Source of the DNA: DASSLY01 sp035689185
GTDB lineage: Bacteria > Actinomycetota > Actinomycetes > Actinomycetales > Dermatophilaceae
Reading direction: 5' to 3'
Length of the DNA: 32,002 bases
Assembly (NCBI GenBank): GCA_035689185.1
Contig: DASSLY010000113.1
Coordinates: 1 to 32,002 of the forward strand
Under the pieces are notes generated by a model. That model saw nothing but the letters and a program-made list of their open reading frames with translations, was not told the origin of the DNA and did no database searches. Positions 1 to 8,250 of this stretch are shown one piece after another. The position numbers were made by a program, and so were the translations under genes. Each line of letters opens with the position of its first letter. Within the stretch, counting starts at the first letter, position 1.

Positions 1-819
1 GTCGGCGAGCTGAGCCCCACGGTGCTCGGTGAGCTCGGCGTGACCCGGCCGCCCGTGCTCACCGCTGTCGGCTCGCACGACACCGCCTCCGCCGTCGTCG
101 GCGTCCCCGCCGAGGACGCCAACTTCGCCTACATCTCCTGCGGCACCTGGGGCCTGGTCGGCGTCGAGCTCGCCACGCCCGTGCTCACCGAGGCCAGCCG
201 GGCCGCGAACTTCACCAACGAACGCGGGGTCGACGGCACGATCCGCTACTTGCGCAACGTCATGGGCCTGTGGGTCCTGTCCGAGTCGCTGCGGACCTGG
301 AACCTGCGCGGCCTCGACGTCCGACTTGGCGACGTGCTGGCCCAGGCCGCCGAGGTCCCTTCCGGGGGACCGCAGTTCGACCCGGACGACCCGAGCTTCC
401 TGCCGCCGGGCGACATGCCGGCCCGCGTCGAGGCGGCCCTGCGCGCCAGCGGGCAGCGGTTGCCGCAGACGGTGCCGGCGATGGTTCGCTGCATCCTGGA
501 CAGCCTCGCCATCGCGTTCGCCGCTGCTGTCGAGCAGGCGGCTGCTCTGTCCGGACGGCAGGTGAACGTCATCCACCTCGTCGGCGGTGGCAGCCAGAAC
601 GCGCTGCTCTGCCAGCTGGTCGCCGACGCCAGCGGGCGCGAAGTCGTGGCGGGACCGGTCGAAGCGACAGCCCTGGGCAACCTGCTGGTCCAGGCGAGGA
701 CCCACGGCGCGCTGTCCGGGGACCTCTGGGGGCTGCGGGCCCTGCTGCGGAGCACCGGGACCACGCGCACCTTCCGGCCTACCAGTGGGGCACTCGCCGC
801 GACCGCCGGTGGCAGCTAG
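1..819 (+). CDS. rhaB: Rhamnulokinase, C-terminal part (partial at window start)
   Basis: The frame is open from base 1 to the TAG at 817-819, so the gene begins upstream of the window and about 272 C-terminal residues are visible. FGGY-family sugar kinase: phosphorylates L-rhamnulose with ATP in the cytoplasm, in rhamnose catabolism. Seen: the GSHDTASA segment near base 70, the SCGTWGLVG segment near base 160, NFTNERGVDGT and RYLRNVMGLW, then GGGSQNALL near base 585. These are the hallmark FGGY C-terminal actin-like ATPase motifs, and the NFTNE..VDGT..LRN..GLW string is more typical of rhamnulokinase than of xylulokinase or glycerol kinase. It converges on the GH3 gene, with 51 bp between the stops. 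The N-terminal sugar-binding half is not visible, so substrate assignment rests on the C-terminal half. Confidence 0.85.
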   Translation, partial: VGELSPTVLGELGVTRPPVLTAVGSHDTASAVVGVPAEDANFAYISCGTWGLVGVELATPVLTEASRAANFTNERGVDGTIRYLRNVMGLWVLSESLRTWNLRGLDVRLGDVLAQAAEVPSGGPQFDPDDPSFLPPGDMPARVEAALRASGQRLPQTVPAMVRCILDSLAIAFAAAVEQAAALSGRQVNVIHLVGGGSQNALLCQLVADASGREVVAGPVEATALGNLLVQARTHGALSGDLWGLRALLRSTGTTRTFRPTSGALAATAGGS

Positions 820-820
820 C

Positions 821-863
821 GCGGTGGCTCGCCCCGGCTCGCCTCTCGCCGGTAGGCAACCGC
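821..863. terminator. Possible convergent terminator between rhaB and the GH3 gene
   Basis: The 51-bp gap between two convergent stops contains GCGGT at 821-825, followed by GGCT, which can pair imperfectly with AGGCAACCGC at 854-863 across a loop of about 24 nt. There is no U-tract. The position is right for a shared terminator but the stem is weak. Confidence 0.25.
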
Positions 864-870
864 CGCCGCG

Positions 871-3132
871 TCAGGTCGCCGTGCGCGTACGCGCCTGCCA
901 CTCCGCGACCAGCCGGTCCAGGGTGTCGTGGTCCAGGCTCGCCTTCTCGAAAGCCGCGAGGGTGCTCATCGGCATGGTCCCGACCACCTTGACGAACTCC
1001 TCGTCGGCCGCCGGGTCGGGAGCGCCGGCCGCCGCGGCATCCCGGATCAGCTGGCGGCCGACCGGGTCGGCGAGCCACTCACGCAGCGTGGAGTCCCGGG
1101 TCAGCGGCGGGGCGATGGACGGCGCGTGCACCGTGAGCGTCTGCGAGAGGGGCAGGTCGCGGGAGTGCCGGCCCACGTCCACCGCGAACTCGCCGGCCTC
1201 GACGACCCAGCGGCCAAGGCGGGTGGACCAGAAGGAGAAGGCGCGCTGGTTCAGCGCGACGGTGACGCGGGCGCTCTGCGCTGGTTCCAGCCAGACCTTG
1301 GTGAAGCCCTTGAGCTCGCGGACCGGGCGGCTCACGGACGCCTCGACGTCGCGGACGTAGACCTGGACCACTTCGGCGCCAGCCACCTGGCCGGTGTTGG
1401 TCACGGTGACCTCGACGGCGGCCGCGAGGTCGCCCCCCGCCACCGACCCGGACATCGTCACGGCCAGGTCGGACAGGTCGAACGTCGTGTAGGACAGGCC
1501 GAACCCGAAGGGAAAGGCCACGTCCTGCCGGGCCTTGTCATATCCGCGGTAGCCGATGTACAGCCCCTCCCCGTAGCGCACGACCTGGGAGTCGCCGGGG
1601 AAGTTCAGGAACGAGGAGTTGTCCTCCAGCCGGTGGGGGATGGTCTCCGCGAGCCGTCCCGACGGGTTCACGACGCCGGTGAGCACGTCCGCCATACCGC
1701 CCGCTGCCGCCTGCCCGCCCAGCCAGGCCTCCAGCAGCGCCGACACCCGCGGCACCACCTCACCGAGCAGGACCGTCGAGCCGTTGACGAGCACGCCCAC
1801 CACCCGGGGGTTGGCCGCACTGACGGCCGCGAGGGCGGCCAGCTGCGACGCGGGCAGGAGCATGTGGGTGCGGTCGAACCCCTCGGACTCATCCGCCGCC
1901 GGCAGGCCGAGGAACATCACCACGACGTCGCACTCCCGCGCCAAGGCCACCGCCTCCTCGCGCAGCCGGTCGTCCCCGCTCGTGTCGCCGATGCCGTATG
2001 CGGCGGCGAAGCCGACGACGTCGACCCGCGTCCGCAGCTGGTCGAGCGGCACGTCCAACCGGGTGGGGTTGACCTGCGAGCTCCCCGCCCCCTGGAACCG
2101 GGGGGTCCGGGCGAACTGGCCCACGACGCCGACCCGCACGCCCGGGGCGACTGGCAGCAGGCCGTCGTCGTTCTTCAGCAGGACGACCGACTCGGCCGCC
2201 GCCTGCCGGGCCAGGCCGTGGTGGGCGTCGGCGTCGAAGTCCTCGTCCAGGTCGAGCACGGCCATCCCCTTGGCCACCAGGTTGAGCACGGCCCGGACCC
2301 GGCCGTCCAGGACGGCCTCGGACACCTGCCCGGACTCGACGGCGGCAACCACCTGGTCGGGGCTGCGCGGCAGGTTGGGCGGCATCTCCAGGTCCAGGCC
2401 CGCCGCCAGCGCCGGCACCCGGTGATAGACCGCGCCCCAGTCCGACACGACGAGCCCCTCGAAGCCCCACTCCTGGCGCAGCACGGTGGTGAGCAGCCAC
2501 CGGTTCTCCGATGACGAGACCCCGTTGATCTTGTTGTAGGAGCACATGACCGTCCACGGCTGGCAGGCCGTCACGATCCGCTCGAACGCGGGGAAGTAGA
2601 TCTCGCGCAGCGTCCGTTCGTCGACCTGGGCGTCGACGCGCAGTCGGTCGTCCTCCTGGTTGTTCGCGGCGTAGTGCTTCACCGAGGTGCCCACCCCGCC
2701 GGACTGGATGCCGTCGACGATGCCGACGCCCAGCTCACCGGCCAGGAACGGGTCCTCGGAGAAGTACTCGAAGTTGCGTCCGCACAACGGCGAGCGCTTC
2801 ATGTTGACGCCCGGACCGAGGATGACCGACAGGTTGCACGCCCTGGCCTCCGCCGCCAGCGCGGCCCCGACCCGCCGCAGCAGGTCGGGGTTCCAGGACG
2901 AGGCGATCGCCGACGCGGTCGGGAAGCAGGTGGCCGGCACGCTGCTGCCGAGCCCGACATGGTCGCCGGCGCCGGGCTGGGCGCGCAGGCCGTGCGGGCC
3001 GTCGGACACCATGATCTTCGGGATGCCGAGCCGGTCGACCGGGCGCGTGTACCAGAACGAGGACCCGCTGGTCAGCGACGCCTTCTCCGAGACGGTGAGC
3101 TCGGCGAGCAGTCGATCCACGTCCAATGACAT
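871..3132 (-). CDS. Glycoside hydrolase family 3 beta-glycosidase (beta-glucosidase-like)
   Basis: A 753-residue retaining glycosidase that removes non-reducing-end beta-linked glucose or xylose. I place the start at the ATG at 3130-3132 (protein begins MSLDVDRLLAEL) because GGAAGG lies about 9 nt upstream; the open frame continues to 3270 but reads as low-complexity filler. Seen: the family-3 N-terminal barrel (VSDGPHGLR, GPGVNMKRSPLCGRNFEYFSEDP, VKHYAANNQE), the nucleophile Asp231 in GLVVSDWG, the alpha/beta sandwich (VLLKNDDGLLP, GAGSSQVNP), the PFGFGLSYTTF segment, and a C-terminal fibronectin-III-like domain (VTVTNTGQVAGAEVVQVYV). No signal peptide is seen, so it is probably cytoplasmic and acts on imported oligosaccharides. 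Exact specificity (glucosidase or xylosidase) cannot be read from sequence alone. Convergent with rhaB and divergent from the SDR gene. Confidence 0.93.
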   Translation of the reverse strand: MSLDVDRLLAELTVSEKASLTSGSSFWYTRPVDRLGIPKIMVSDGPHGLRAQPGAGDHVGLGSSVPATCFPTASAIASSWNPDLLRRVGAALAAEARACNLSVILGPGVNMKRSPLCGRNFEYFSEDPFLAGELGVGIVDGIQSGGVGTSVKHYAANNQEDDRLRVDAQVDERTLREIYFPAFERIVTACQPWTVMCSYNKINGVSSSENRWLLTTVLRQEWGFEGLVVSDWGAVYHRVPALAAGLDLEMPPNLPRSPDQVVAAVESGQVSEAVLDGRVRAVLNLVAKGMAVLDLDEDFDADAHHGLARQAAAESVVLLKNDDGLLPVAPGVRVGVVGQFARTPRFQGAGSSQVNPTRLDVPLDQLRTRVDVVGFAAAYGIGDTSGDDRLREEAVALARECDVVVMFLGLPAADESEGFDRTHMLLPASQLAALAAVSAANPRVVGVLVNGSTVLLGEVVPRVSALLEAWLGGQAAAGGMADVLTGVVNPSGRLAETIPHRLEDNSSFLNFPGDSQVVRYGEGLYIGYRGYDKARQDVAFPFGFGLSYTTFDLSDLAVTMSGSVAGGDLAAAVEVTVTNTGQVAGAEVVQVYVRDVEASVSRPVRELKGFTKVWLEPAQSARVTVALNQRAFSFWSTRLGRWVVEAGEFAVDVGRHSRDLPLSQTLTVHAPSIAPPLTRDSTLREWLADPVGRQLIRDAAAAGAPDPAADEEFVKVVGTMPMSTLAAFEKASLDHDTLDRLVAEWQARTRTAT

Positions 3133-3382
3133 CCCCAGCACCCTTCCACCGTTGCCGCCGCCTGGTTGGCGCAGCGCCGTGAGCCCAGACTCCCACCGCA
3201 TCGGCCGCCCCGCCCGCTTGGCCCCAGAGCGCCCGCCGCATCGACAACCGCTTCGCCAAGACCCGCCCACGACCGGCGAGAGGTCACCCGCGGGCCCGTC
3301 GAGCGGGTAGCGCTAGCGTGCCCCTCGTGCCGGGCGGCGGCATACCGGCCGTGGCGGGTGTCGACGGGAGAGGTGGGCCGTG
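3133..3382. promoter_or_regulatory. Divergent intergenic region between GH3 (-) and SDR (+) genes
   Basis: About 250 bp separate the GH3 start (minus) from the SDR start (plus). On the plus strand TAGCGT at 3314-3319 is a good actinobacterial -10 box, 7 nt before a GTG at 3327. An AACCGCTT string at 3246-3253 matches the AANCGNTT core of LacI-family operators, and LacI regulators often control GH3 genes, but the flanks are not symmetric, so this is only a candidate. I see no clear -10 for the GH3 gene. Confidence 0.35.
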
Positions 3383-3383
3383 A
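3327..3383 (+). CDS. Putative 18-codon leaderless leader peptide in front of the SDR gene
   Basis: The GTG at 3327 sits exactly 7 nt after the TAGCGT box (3314-3319), the geometry of a leaderless start. It opens an 18-codon frame that ends in TGA at 3381-3383, which shares its A with the SDR ATG at 3383 (TGATG). Such an overlap would allow translational coupling. The frame holds the GCATAC motif as a rare ATA isoleucine codon. The peptide is Gly/Pro-rich with no recognisable domain. It could be chance, because the SDR gene also has its own plausible ribosome-binding site. Confidence 0.3.
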   Translation: MPGGGIPAVAGVDGRGGP

Positions 3384-4390
3384 TGGGGCGGTTGGTCGTG
3401 GTCACCGGCGCCAGCGGGGGCATCGGACGAGCATGCGTGCGCGAGTTCGCGCGCCGCGGAGACCGGCTCGCGCTGCTGGCCCGGGGTGAGACCGGCCTGG
3501 CAGCGGCCGAGGCCGAGGCGCGCGAGCTCGGTGCCGAGGTCATGCCCATCCCGACCGACATGGCCGACGCGGACCAGGTGGCCTCGGCAGTTGACCGCAT
3601 CGAGTCGCAGATGGGCGCCATCGACGTGTGGGTCAATGTCGCCTTCACCTCCGTGTTCGCGCGGTTCGACGACGTGACACCGGCGGAGTACAAGCGGGTG
3701 ACCGAGGTCAGCTACCTGGGGTACGTGTACGCCACGATGGCGGTGCTGCCACGGATGAAGCGCCGTGACCGGGGGACGATCGTGCACGTGGGGTCGACGC
3801 TGGCGTATCGCGGCATCCCGTTGCAGACCGCCTACTGCGGCGCCAAGCACGCGCTCCAGGGCTTCCATGAAGCGTTGCGCTGCGAGCTGATGCACGAGCG
3901 CAGCAACGTGCACATGACGATGGTGCAGATGCCCGCCGTGAACACTCCTCAGTTCTCCTGGGTGCTGTCACGGCTTCCGGAGCAGGCGCAGCCGGTCCCG
4001 CCCATCTACCAGCCGGAGGTGGCCGCTCGTGCCGTCGCGTATGCCGCGGACCACCCGAGGCGCCGCGAGTACTGGGTAGGAGCAACGACGGTGGGCACGC
4101 TGCTGGCGAACGCCGTGGCGCCAGGGCTACTGGACCGGTACCTGGCCCGGACCGGCTTCTCCTCACAGCAGACCGGGGAAGCCAAACCCGATGACCAGCC
4201 GGCGAACCTCTGGCAGCCGGCGGACGGAGTGGGTGGCCGAGACTTCGGCGCCCACGGTGCCTTCGACGCCCGCGCCGTCAGCACCAGCACGCAACAGTGG
4301 GTGGCGCACCGGTACCCACAGCTGAGCGCCGCCGGGGCGCTGACCGCGGCCGGAGCAGCTGCGCTGTGGGCGCTCGCGCGTCGCCGGTGA
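3383..4390 (+). CDS. SDR family NAD(P)-dependent oxidoreductase
   Basis: A 335-residue classical short-chain dehydrogenase with a C-terminal extension. The Rossmann cofactor motif TGASGGIG is at residues 8-15, the GST.AYRG strand supplies the catalytic serine, and Tyr151 and Lys155 form the YxxxK pair in TAYCGAKHALQGF. A basic Arg after the first beta strand (LLARGE) suggests NADPH. I chose the ATG at 3383 because AGAGGTGG ends 6-7 nt before it; the GTG at 3380 is the alternative. Beyond the roughly 250-residue catalytic fold there is a proline/acid-rich linker and a hydrophobic alanine-rich tail ending in ARRR (the last 20 residues), which may be a membrane anchor. The substrate is unknown. 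It is followed by a remnant of an FAD oxidoreductase, so the two may once have acted together. Confidence 0.88.
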   Translation: MGRLVVVTGASGGIGRACVREFARRGDRLALLARGETGLAAAEAEARELGAEVMPIPTDMADADQVASAVDRIESQMGAIDVWVNVAFTSVFARFDDVTPAEYKRVTEVSYLGYVYATMAVLPRMKRRDRGTIVHVGSTLAYRGIPLQTAYCGAKHALQGFHEALRCELMHERSNVHMTMVQMPAVNTPQFSWVLSRLPEQAQPVPPIYQPEVAARAVAYAADHPRRREYWVGATTVGTLLANAVAPGLLDRYLARTGFSSQQTGEAKPDDQPANLWQPADGVGGRDFGAHGAFDARAVSTSTQQWVAHRYPQLSAAGALTAAGAAALWALARRR

Positions 4391-4507
4391 GGTCGAGCGA
4401 CGCACCCGACCCTGCCCCGGTCCTGGACCGCGCGCGGCGATTGACGCCAGCCGCCCTGGGTACGGCAGAGGTTTCCCGCTCCGACGACAGATGAGTGCTG
4501 ATGCGCG

Positions 4508-4792
4508 ATGGTCGGCGACGCCGGCGCGGCCGGCATCACGGGACGTTGGGACCACGACGACCTGGAGCGGATGGCCGACCGGATGCAGGGACGGATCGAG
4601 AGGTACGCCAGTGGTTTCGGCGCGTCCGTACTCGGGCGCCGCGTGCTCGGCCCACGTGAGATGGAGGCGATGGACGCAAACCTGGTCGGCGGCGCCCTCA
4701 ACGGTGGCACCAGCGGGCTGCACCAGCAGCTGGTGTTTCGCCCGATGCCCGGCCTGGGCTACGGGCACCAGGGCTGCGGCGGCGGGAGGTGA
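4508..4792 (+). pseudogene. Decayed C-terminal fragment of an NAD(P)/FAD-dependent oxidoreductase (phytoene-desaturase-like)
   Basis: The 94-residue frame aligns by eye with the C-terminal region of CrtI-like NAD(P)/FAD-dependent oxidoreductases: TGRWDHDDLERMADRMQ, then IERYASGFGASVLGRRVLGP, then EAMDANLVGGALNGG and LHQQLVFRPMPGLG. In intact members of 450-550 residues this block precedes a P-x-x-GLYL.SAS..PGGGVHG segment; here the frame instead collapses into a short Gly-rich tail and stops at 4790-4792. An in-frame TGA lies at 4499-4501, just before the ATG, and no N-terminal FAD-binding GxGxxG domain exists upstream. I infer a large 5' deletion plus a 3' frameshift or deletion. It could still be expressed as a small protein, but it lacks every cofactor-binding motif. 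It lies between the SDR gene and recC. Confidence 0.7.
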
Positions 4793-4816
4793 GCGCGGGG
4801 CGCCAGTAGCTGCCGT

Positions 4817-4855
4817 TGCCCGCTGTCGGTGCCCGCTGCCGGTGCCCGCTGTCGG
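4817..4855 (+). repeat. Three 13-bp tandem repeats upstream of recC
   Basis: Units TGCCCGCTGTCGG (4817-4829), TGCCCGCTGCCGG (4830-4842) and TGCCCGCTGTCGG (4843-4855) follow one another without gaps; the middle copy differs by one base. The period is not a multiple of three, so coding constraint does not explain it. They end 10 bp before the putative recC -10 box, where an activator or repressor could bind. Confidence 0.75.
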
Positions 4856-4865
4856 AGGCCGCCAC

Positions 4866-4881
4866 TAGGGTCGCTGGCGTG
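4866..4881 (+). promoter_or_regulatory. Leaderless promoter of recCBD (-10 TAGGGT)
   Basis: TAGGGT at 4866-4871 is followed by 7 nt and then GTG at 4879-4881. This is the usual -10 to start-codon geometry of leaderless actinobacterial transcripts. No convincing Shine-Dalgarno sequence or -35 box is visible; the -35 position falls in the 13-bp repeats. Confidence 0.5.
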
Positions 4882-7800
4882 GGGATCGAGCTGCACCTCG
4901 CCGAGCGCACGGACCGCTTGGCGGACGACCTGGGGGCGCTGCTGGCCAAGTCGCTGCCGGACGTCTTCGCCGAGGAGCTCGTCGTGGTCCCGGCCAAGGG
5001 TGTCGAGCGCTGGCTGACGCAACGGCTATCCCACCACCTCGGCGTCGGCCGGGGGCGCGGCGACGGAGTCTGCGCGGGTGTCCGTTTCGTCAACCCGCGG
5101 TCGCTGGTTGCGCTGCTCACGGGGACAGACCGCACCGACCCGTGGGATCCGGACCGGCTGGTCTGGCCGGTCCTGGCGGCCATTGACGAGTCGCTGGGCG
5201 AGCCGTGGTGCGCCCCGCTGTCCCGGCACCTGGGGGAGCAGCTCACCGGCACGGACCGGGACCTGCGCCGGGACCGGCGGTGGTCGGTGGCCCGCCGCAT
5301 CGCCGGGCTTTTCGCCGCGTATGCGGTGCAACGGCCCCAGCTGGTCGACGACTGGTCGGCGGGGAGGGACGACAACGGCGCGGGCGGCAGCCTCGACGAC
5401 GACCTGGCCTGGCAGCCCGGGCTGTGGCGGCGCGTGGCCGAGCGCGTCGGCGCCCCGACGCCCCCGGAACGGCACCGCGACACGCTGGCGCGGATCCGGG
5501 CCGGTGACCGCCTGGCCCTGCCGGACCGGCTGTCGCTGTTCGGCCACACCCGGCTGCCGGTCACCGAGATCGAGCTCCTGCGGGCGGTCGGCCACGTGCG
5601 CGAGGTCCATGTCTGGCTACCCACTGCCTCGCCTGCCCTGTGGTCGCGGCTCTGGCGGCTGACCGGCACCGCGGACGCCTCGCCCATCCCCCGCGCCGAG
5701 GACCGGCGCTCCGGCGAGGTCGAGCACCCGCTCCTGCTGTCGCTGGGGCGTGACTCACGTGAACTGTCGCGTTCGCTGGGCGCCCTGCGACCAGCCGCGG
5801 TGCACGTGGCCGATCCGGTGGCCGCGACCGCCACCCTGCTGGGCTGGTTGCAGTCCGACATCCGCGCCAACCGGGAGCCGACCGGGCTGATACGGCAGAA
5901 CCGGCTGGTTGCTCCCGACGATCTCAGCGTGCAGGTTCACGCCACGCATGGGACGGCCCGGCAGGTGGAGGTGCTGCGGGAGGTCCTGGCCGGGCTGCTG
6001 CAGGACGACCCGACCCTGCAGCCTCGCGACGTGCTCGTGATGTGCCCGGACATCGAGACCTACGCGCCGCTGGTCCAGGCCGGGTTCGGCCTGCTCGGTG
6101 TCGTGCCCGACGGGCACCCGGCGCACCGGCTGCGGGTGCAGCTCGCCGACCGGGGTCCGGCCGCCACCAACCCGTTCCTGTCCCTGGCGGCGCAGCTCAT
6201 CGGGCTGGCAGGCAGCCGCGCCACCCTGACCGAGGTGCTCGACCTGGCCGCGACGCCGCCGGTCCGTCACCGGTTCGGGTTCGGCGACGACGACCTGACG
6301 ACGATGGCCGGGTGGGCCGGGCAGGCCGGGGTCAGGTGGGGGCTCAACGAGAGTCTTCGCACGGCATACCGGCTGCAGGGGTTCCCGCAAAACACCTGGC
6401 GAGCGGGGCTGGACCGGCTCCTGGTCGGTGTCGCGATGAGCGAGGGGGAGGCCCTGGTCGGTGAGGTGCTGCCGCTCGACGACGTCCCCAGCGCCTCCGT
6501 CGACGTGGCCGGGCGATTCGCAGAACTCCTCGCTCGGCTCGAGTCGTGTGTCGAGTCCCTCACCGCTGCAACACGGCTCGACGAGTGGCTGCGCGAGCTA
6601 CAGGACGGTGTCAACTCGCTGGGCTCGGCTGCGGCGCAGGACGCCTGGCAGGTCGTGCAGTTCGAGCGGGAGCTGGCCGCCGTCGCCGCGGACGCCCGGG
6701 CGGCTGAGTCGGACGGCGACCCGGTGATGCGACGGGCGGACCTGCGGGCCGTGCTCGAGCAGCGCACCGGCGGCCGGCCCACCAGGGCGAACTTCCGCAC
6801 CGGGTCGCTCACCGTATGCACGATGGTGCCGATGCGGTCGGTGCCGCACCGCGTGGTGTGCTTGGTCGGTCTCGACGACGGCGTGTTCCCGCGGACCGTC
6901 TCCGTGAACGGGGACGACGTCCTGGCACGCACGCCGTTGACCGGGGAGCGCGACGCGCGCAGCGAAGACCGGCAGCTGCTGCTGGACGCGGTCCTCGCCG
7001 CGACCGAGCACCTGGTCATCACCTACACCGGCGCGGACGAGCACACGGGGCAGACCCGGCCGCCCGCCGTGCCGGTGGGCGAGCTGCTGGACGCGCTGGA
7101 CCTCACTGCCCGCACCACGACGGGGCCGGTCCGCGCGCAGGTCGTGACCCGGCACCCGCTGCAGCCTTACGACCCGCGCAACCTGACCGCGGGAGCACTG
7201 CGAGGGACCGGGCCCTTCTCCTTCGACCGGGGTGCGCTGGCGGGCGCGACGGCGGCCGCCGGTCCCCGCAGCCCGCGTCCCCCGTTCCTACCCGGGCCGC
7301 TGCCGGCCGCCGCCCCCCAGGAGGAGGTCACCCTCGAGGAGCTCAGGGCGTTTTTCGCCCATCCCGTCCGGGCCTTCCTCCGCAGCCGTCTCGACGTCGC
7401 CGTGTCGGCGGACCTCGCGGAGCCGGACGACGCCATGCCGGTGGAGCTGGACGCGTTGGCGCGGTGGGGGATCGGCGACCGCATCCTGCGCAGGCTCATC
7501 GAGGGCGACCCGGCGGAAGCCGTCCTCGATGCCGAGCTGCGCCGGGGCGACCTGCCCCCGGCCGGCCTGGGTGATCGCGTCCTGGGCGACGTCACGGCCA
7601 AGGCCGGCGCCTTGCTCGCGGCCGCTGGGGACCTGCTGGCGCTGCCGAAGCGGACGGTGGATGTCTCGGTCGACCTGGGCCGCGGGCGGCGCCTGACGGG
7701 TGCGGTGGGCGACATCCGCGGTGAGCAGGTCGTCCGGGTCAGCTACTCCTCCCTGCGATCCAAGCACCGGATGGCCGCCTGGGTCGACCTGCTCGCCCTC

Positions 7801-8250
7801 TGCGCAGCGCACCCGGACACCGAGTGGACCGCCTGCGCCCTCGGCTGGCACTCGAGCCAGCGCAGTCCGCAGCGCTCGGCGCTCGTTGTCGCGCCGGGAG
7901 ACGCGCGCGCGCTGCTGCTCGACCTGGTCGACGTCTACGACCGCGGTATGAGCCAACCGCTGCCGCTGCCGATCAACAGCGCGCACGCCTGGTGCGAGGC
8001 CAGCAGGCAGGGCAACCCGCCGGATCGGGCAGCACGGCGGGCCTGGGAGACCACAGACGGCGCCGTTGTGCCCGGAGAACAGGAGGACCGTGAGCACGTC
8101 CTTGTCTATGGCCCGCGTGCGGACTTCGCCGCCGTGGCCGGGACCCCCGCCGCAGACGAGAACTGGAACGACGAGCAGACCCGCCTCGGCCGGTATGCCG
8201 TGCGGGTCTGGGGTCCGCTGATGGAGCACGAGAGGCTGCGACGCCTTTGA
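4879..8250 (+). CDS. recC: RecBCD exonuclease V, subunit gamma (RecC)
   Basis: A 1123-residue subunit of the RecBCD helicase-nuclease, which processes double-strand DNA ends for recombination and degrades foreign linear DNA. RecC is a structural relative of SF1 helicases with no active ATPase; in E. coli it splits the duplex and reads Chi. Seen: the typical N-terminus IELHLAERTDRLADDLGALL then VVPAKGVERWLTQRLS, the middle block DVLVMCPDIETYAPLV, PEGHPAHRLRVQLADR-like segment (here PDGHPAHRLRVQLADR), VCLVGLDDGVFPR and EDRQLLLDAVLAATEHLVITYTG. I start at the GTG at 4879 (V-G-I-E-L), which matches where RecC homology begins and lies 7 nt after TAGGGT; the open frame upstream is repeat DNA. The stop overlaps the recB TTG by 3 bp within a 4-bp overlap. 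Confidence 0.92.
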   Translation: MGIELHLAERTDRLADDLGALLAKSLPDVFAEELVVVPAKGVERWLTQRLSHHLGVGRGRGDGVCAGVRFVNPRSLVALLTGTDRTDPWDPDRLVWPVLAAIDESLGEPWCAPLSRHLGEQLTGTDRDLRRDRRWSVARRIAGLFAAYAVQRPQLVDDWSAGRDDNGAGGSLDDDLAWQPGLWRRVAERVGAPTPPERHRDTLARIRAGDRLALPDRLSLFGHTRLPVTEIELLRAVGHVREVHVWLPTASPALWSRLWRLTGTADASPIPRAEDRRSGEVEHPLLLSLGRDSRELSRSLGALRPAAVHVADPVAATATLLGWLQSDIRANREPTGLIRQNRLVAPDDLSVQVHATHGTARQVEVLREVLAGLLQDDPTLQPRDVLVMCPDIETYAPLVQAGFGLLGVVPDGHPAHRLRVQLADRGPAATNPFLSLAAQLIGLAGSRATLTEVLDLAATPPVRHRFGFGDDDLTTMAGWAGQAGVRWGLNESLRTAYRLQGFPQNTWRAGLDRLLVGVAMSEGEALVGEVLPLDDVPSASVDVAGRFAELLARLESCVESLTAATRLDEWLRELQDGVNSLGSAAAQDAWQVVQFERELAAVAADARAAESDGDPVMRRADLRAVLEQRTGGRPTRANFRTGSLTVCTMVPMRSVPHRVVCLVGLDDGVFPRTVSVNGDDVLARTPLTGERDARSEDRQLLLDAVLAATEHLVITYTGADEHTGQTRPPAVPVGELLDALDLTARTTTGPVRAQVVTRHPLQPYDPRNLTAGALRGTGPFSFDRGALAGATAAAGPRSPRPPFLPGPLPAAAPQEEVTLEELRAFFAHPVRAFLRSRLDVAVSADLAEPDDAMPVELDALARWGIGDRILRRLIEGDPAEAVLDAELRRGDLPPAGLGDRVLGDVTAKAGALLAAAGDLLALPKRTVDVSVDLGRGRRLTGAVGDIRGEQVVRVSYSSLRSKHRMAAWVDLLALCAAHPDTEWTACALGWHSSQRSPQRSALVVAPGDARALLLDLVDVYDRGMSQPLPLPINSAHAWCEASRQGNPPDRAARRAWETTDGAVVPGEQEDREHVLVYGPRADFAAVAGTPAADENWNDEQTRLGRYAVRVWGPLMEHERLRRL

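Noticed and set aside
928..2514. Long plus-strand open frame (528 codons) inside the GH3 gene
   Set aside because: It is antisense to a gene with intact GH3 motifs; its translation is low-complexity R/P/G/H-rich, as expected from high-GC DNA.
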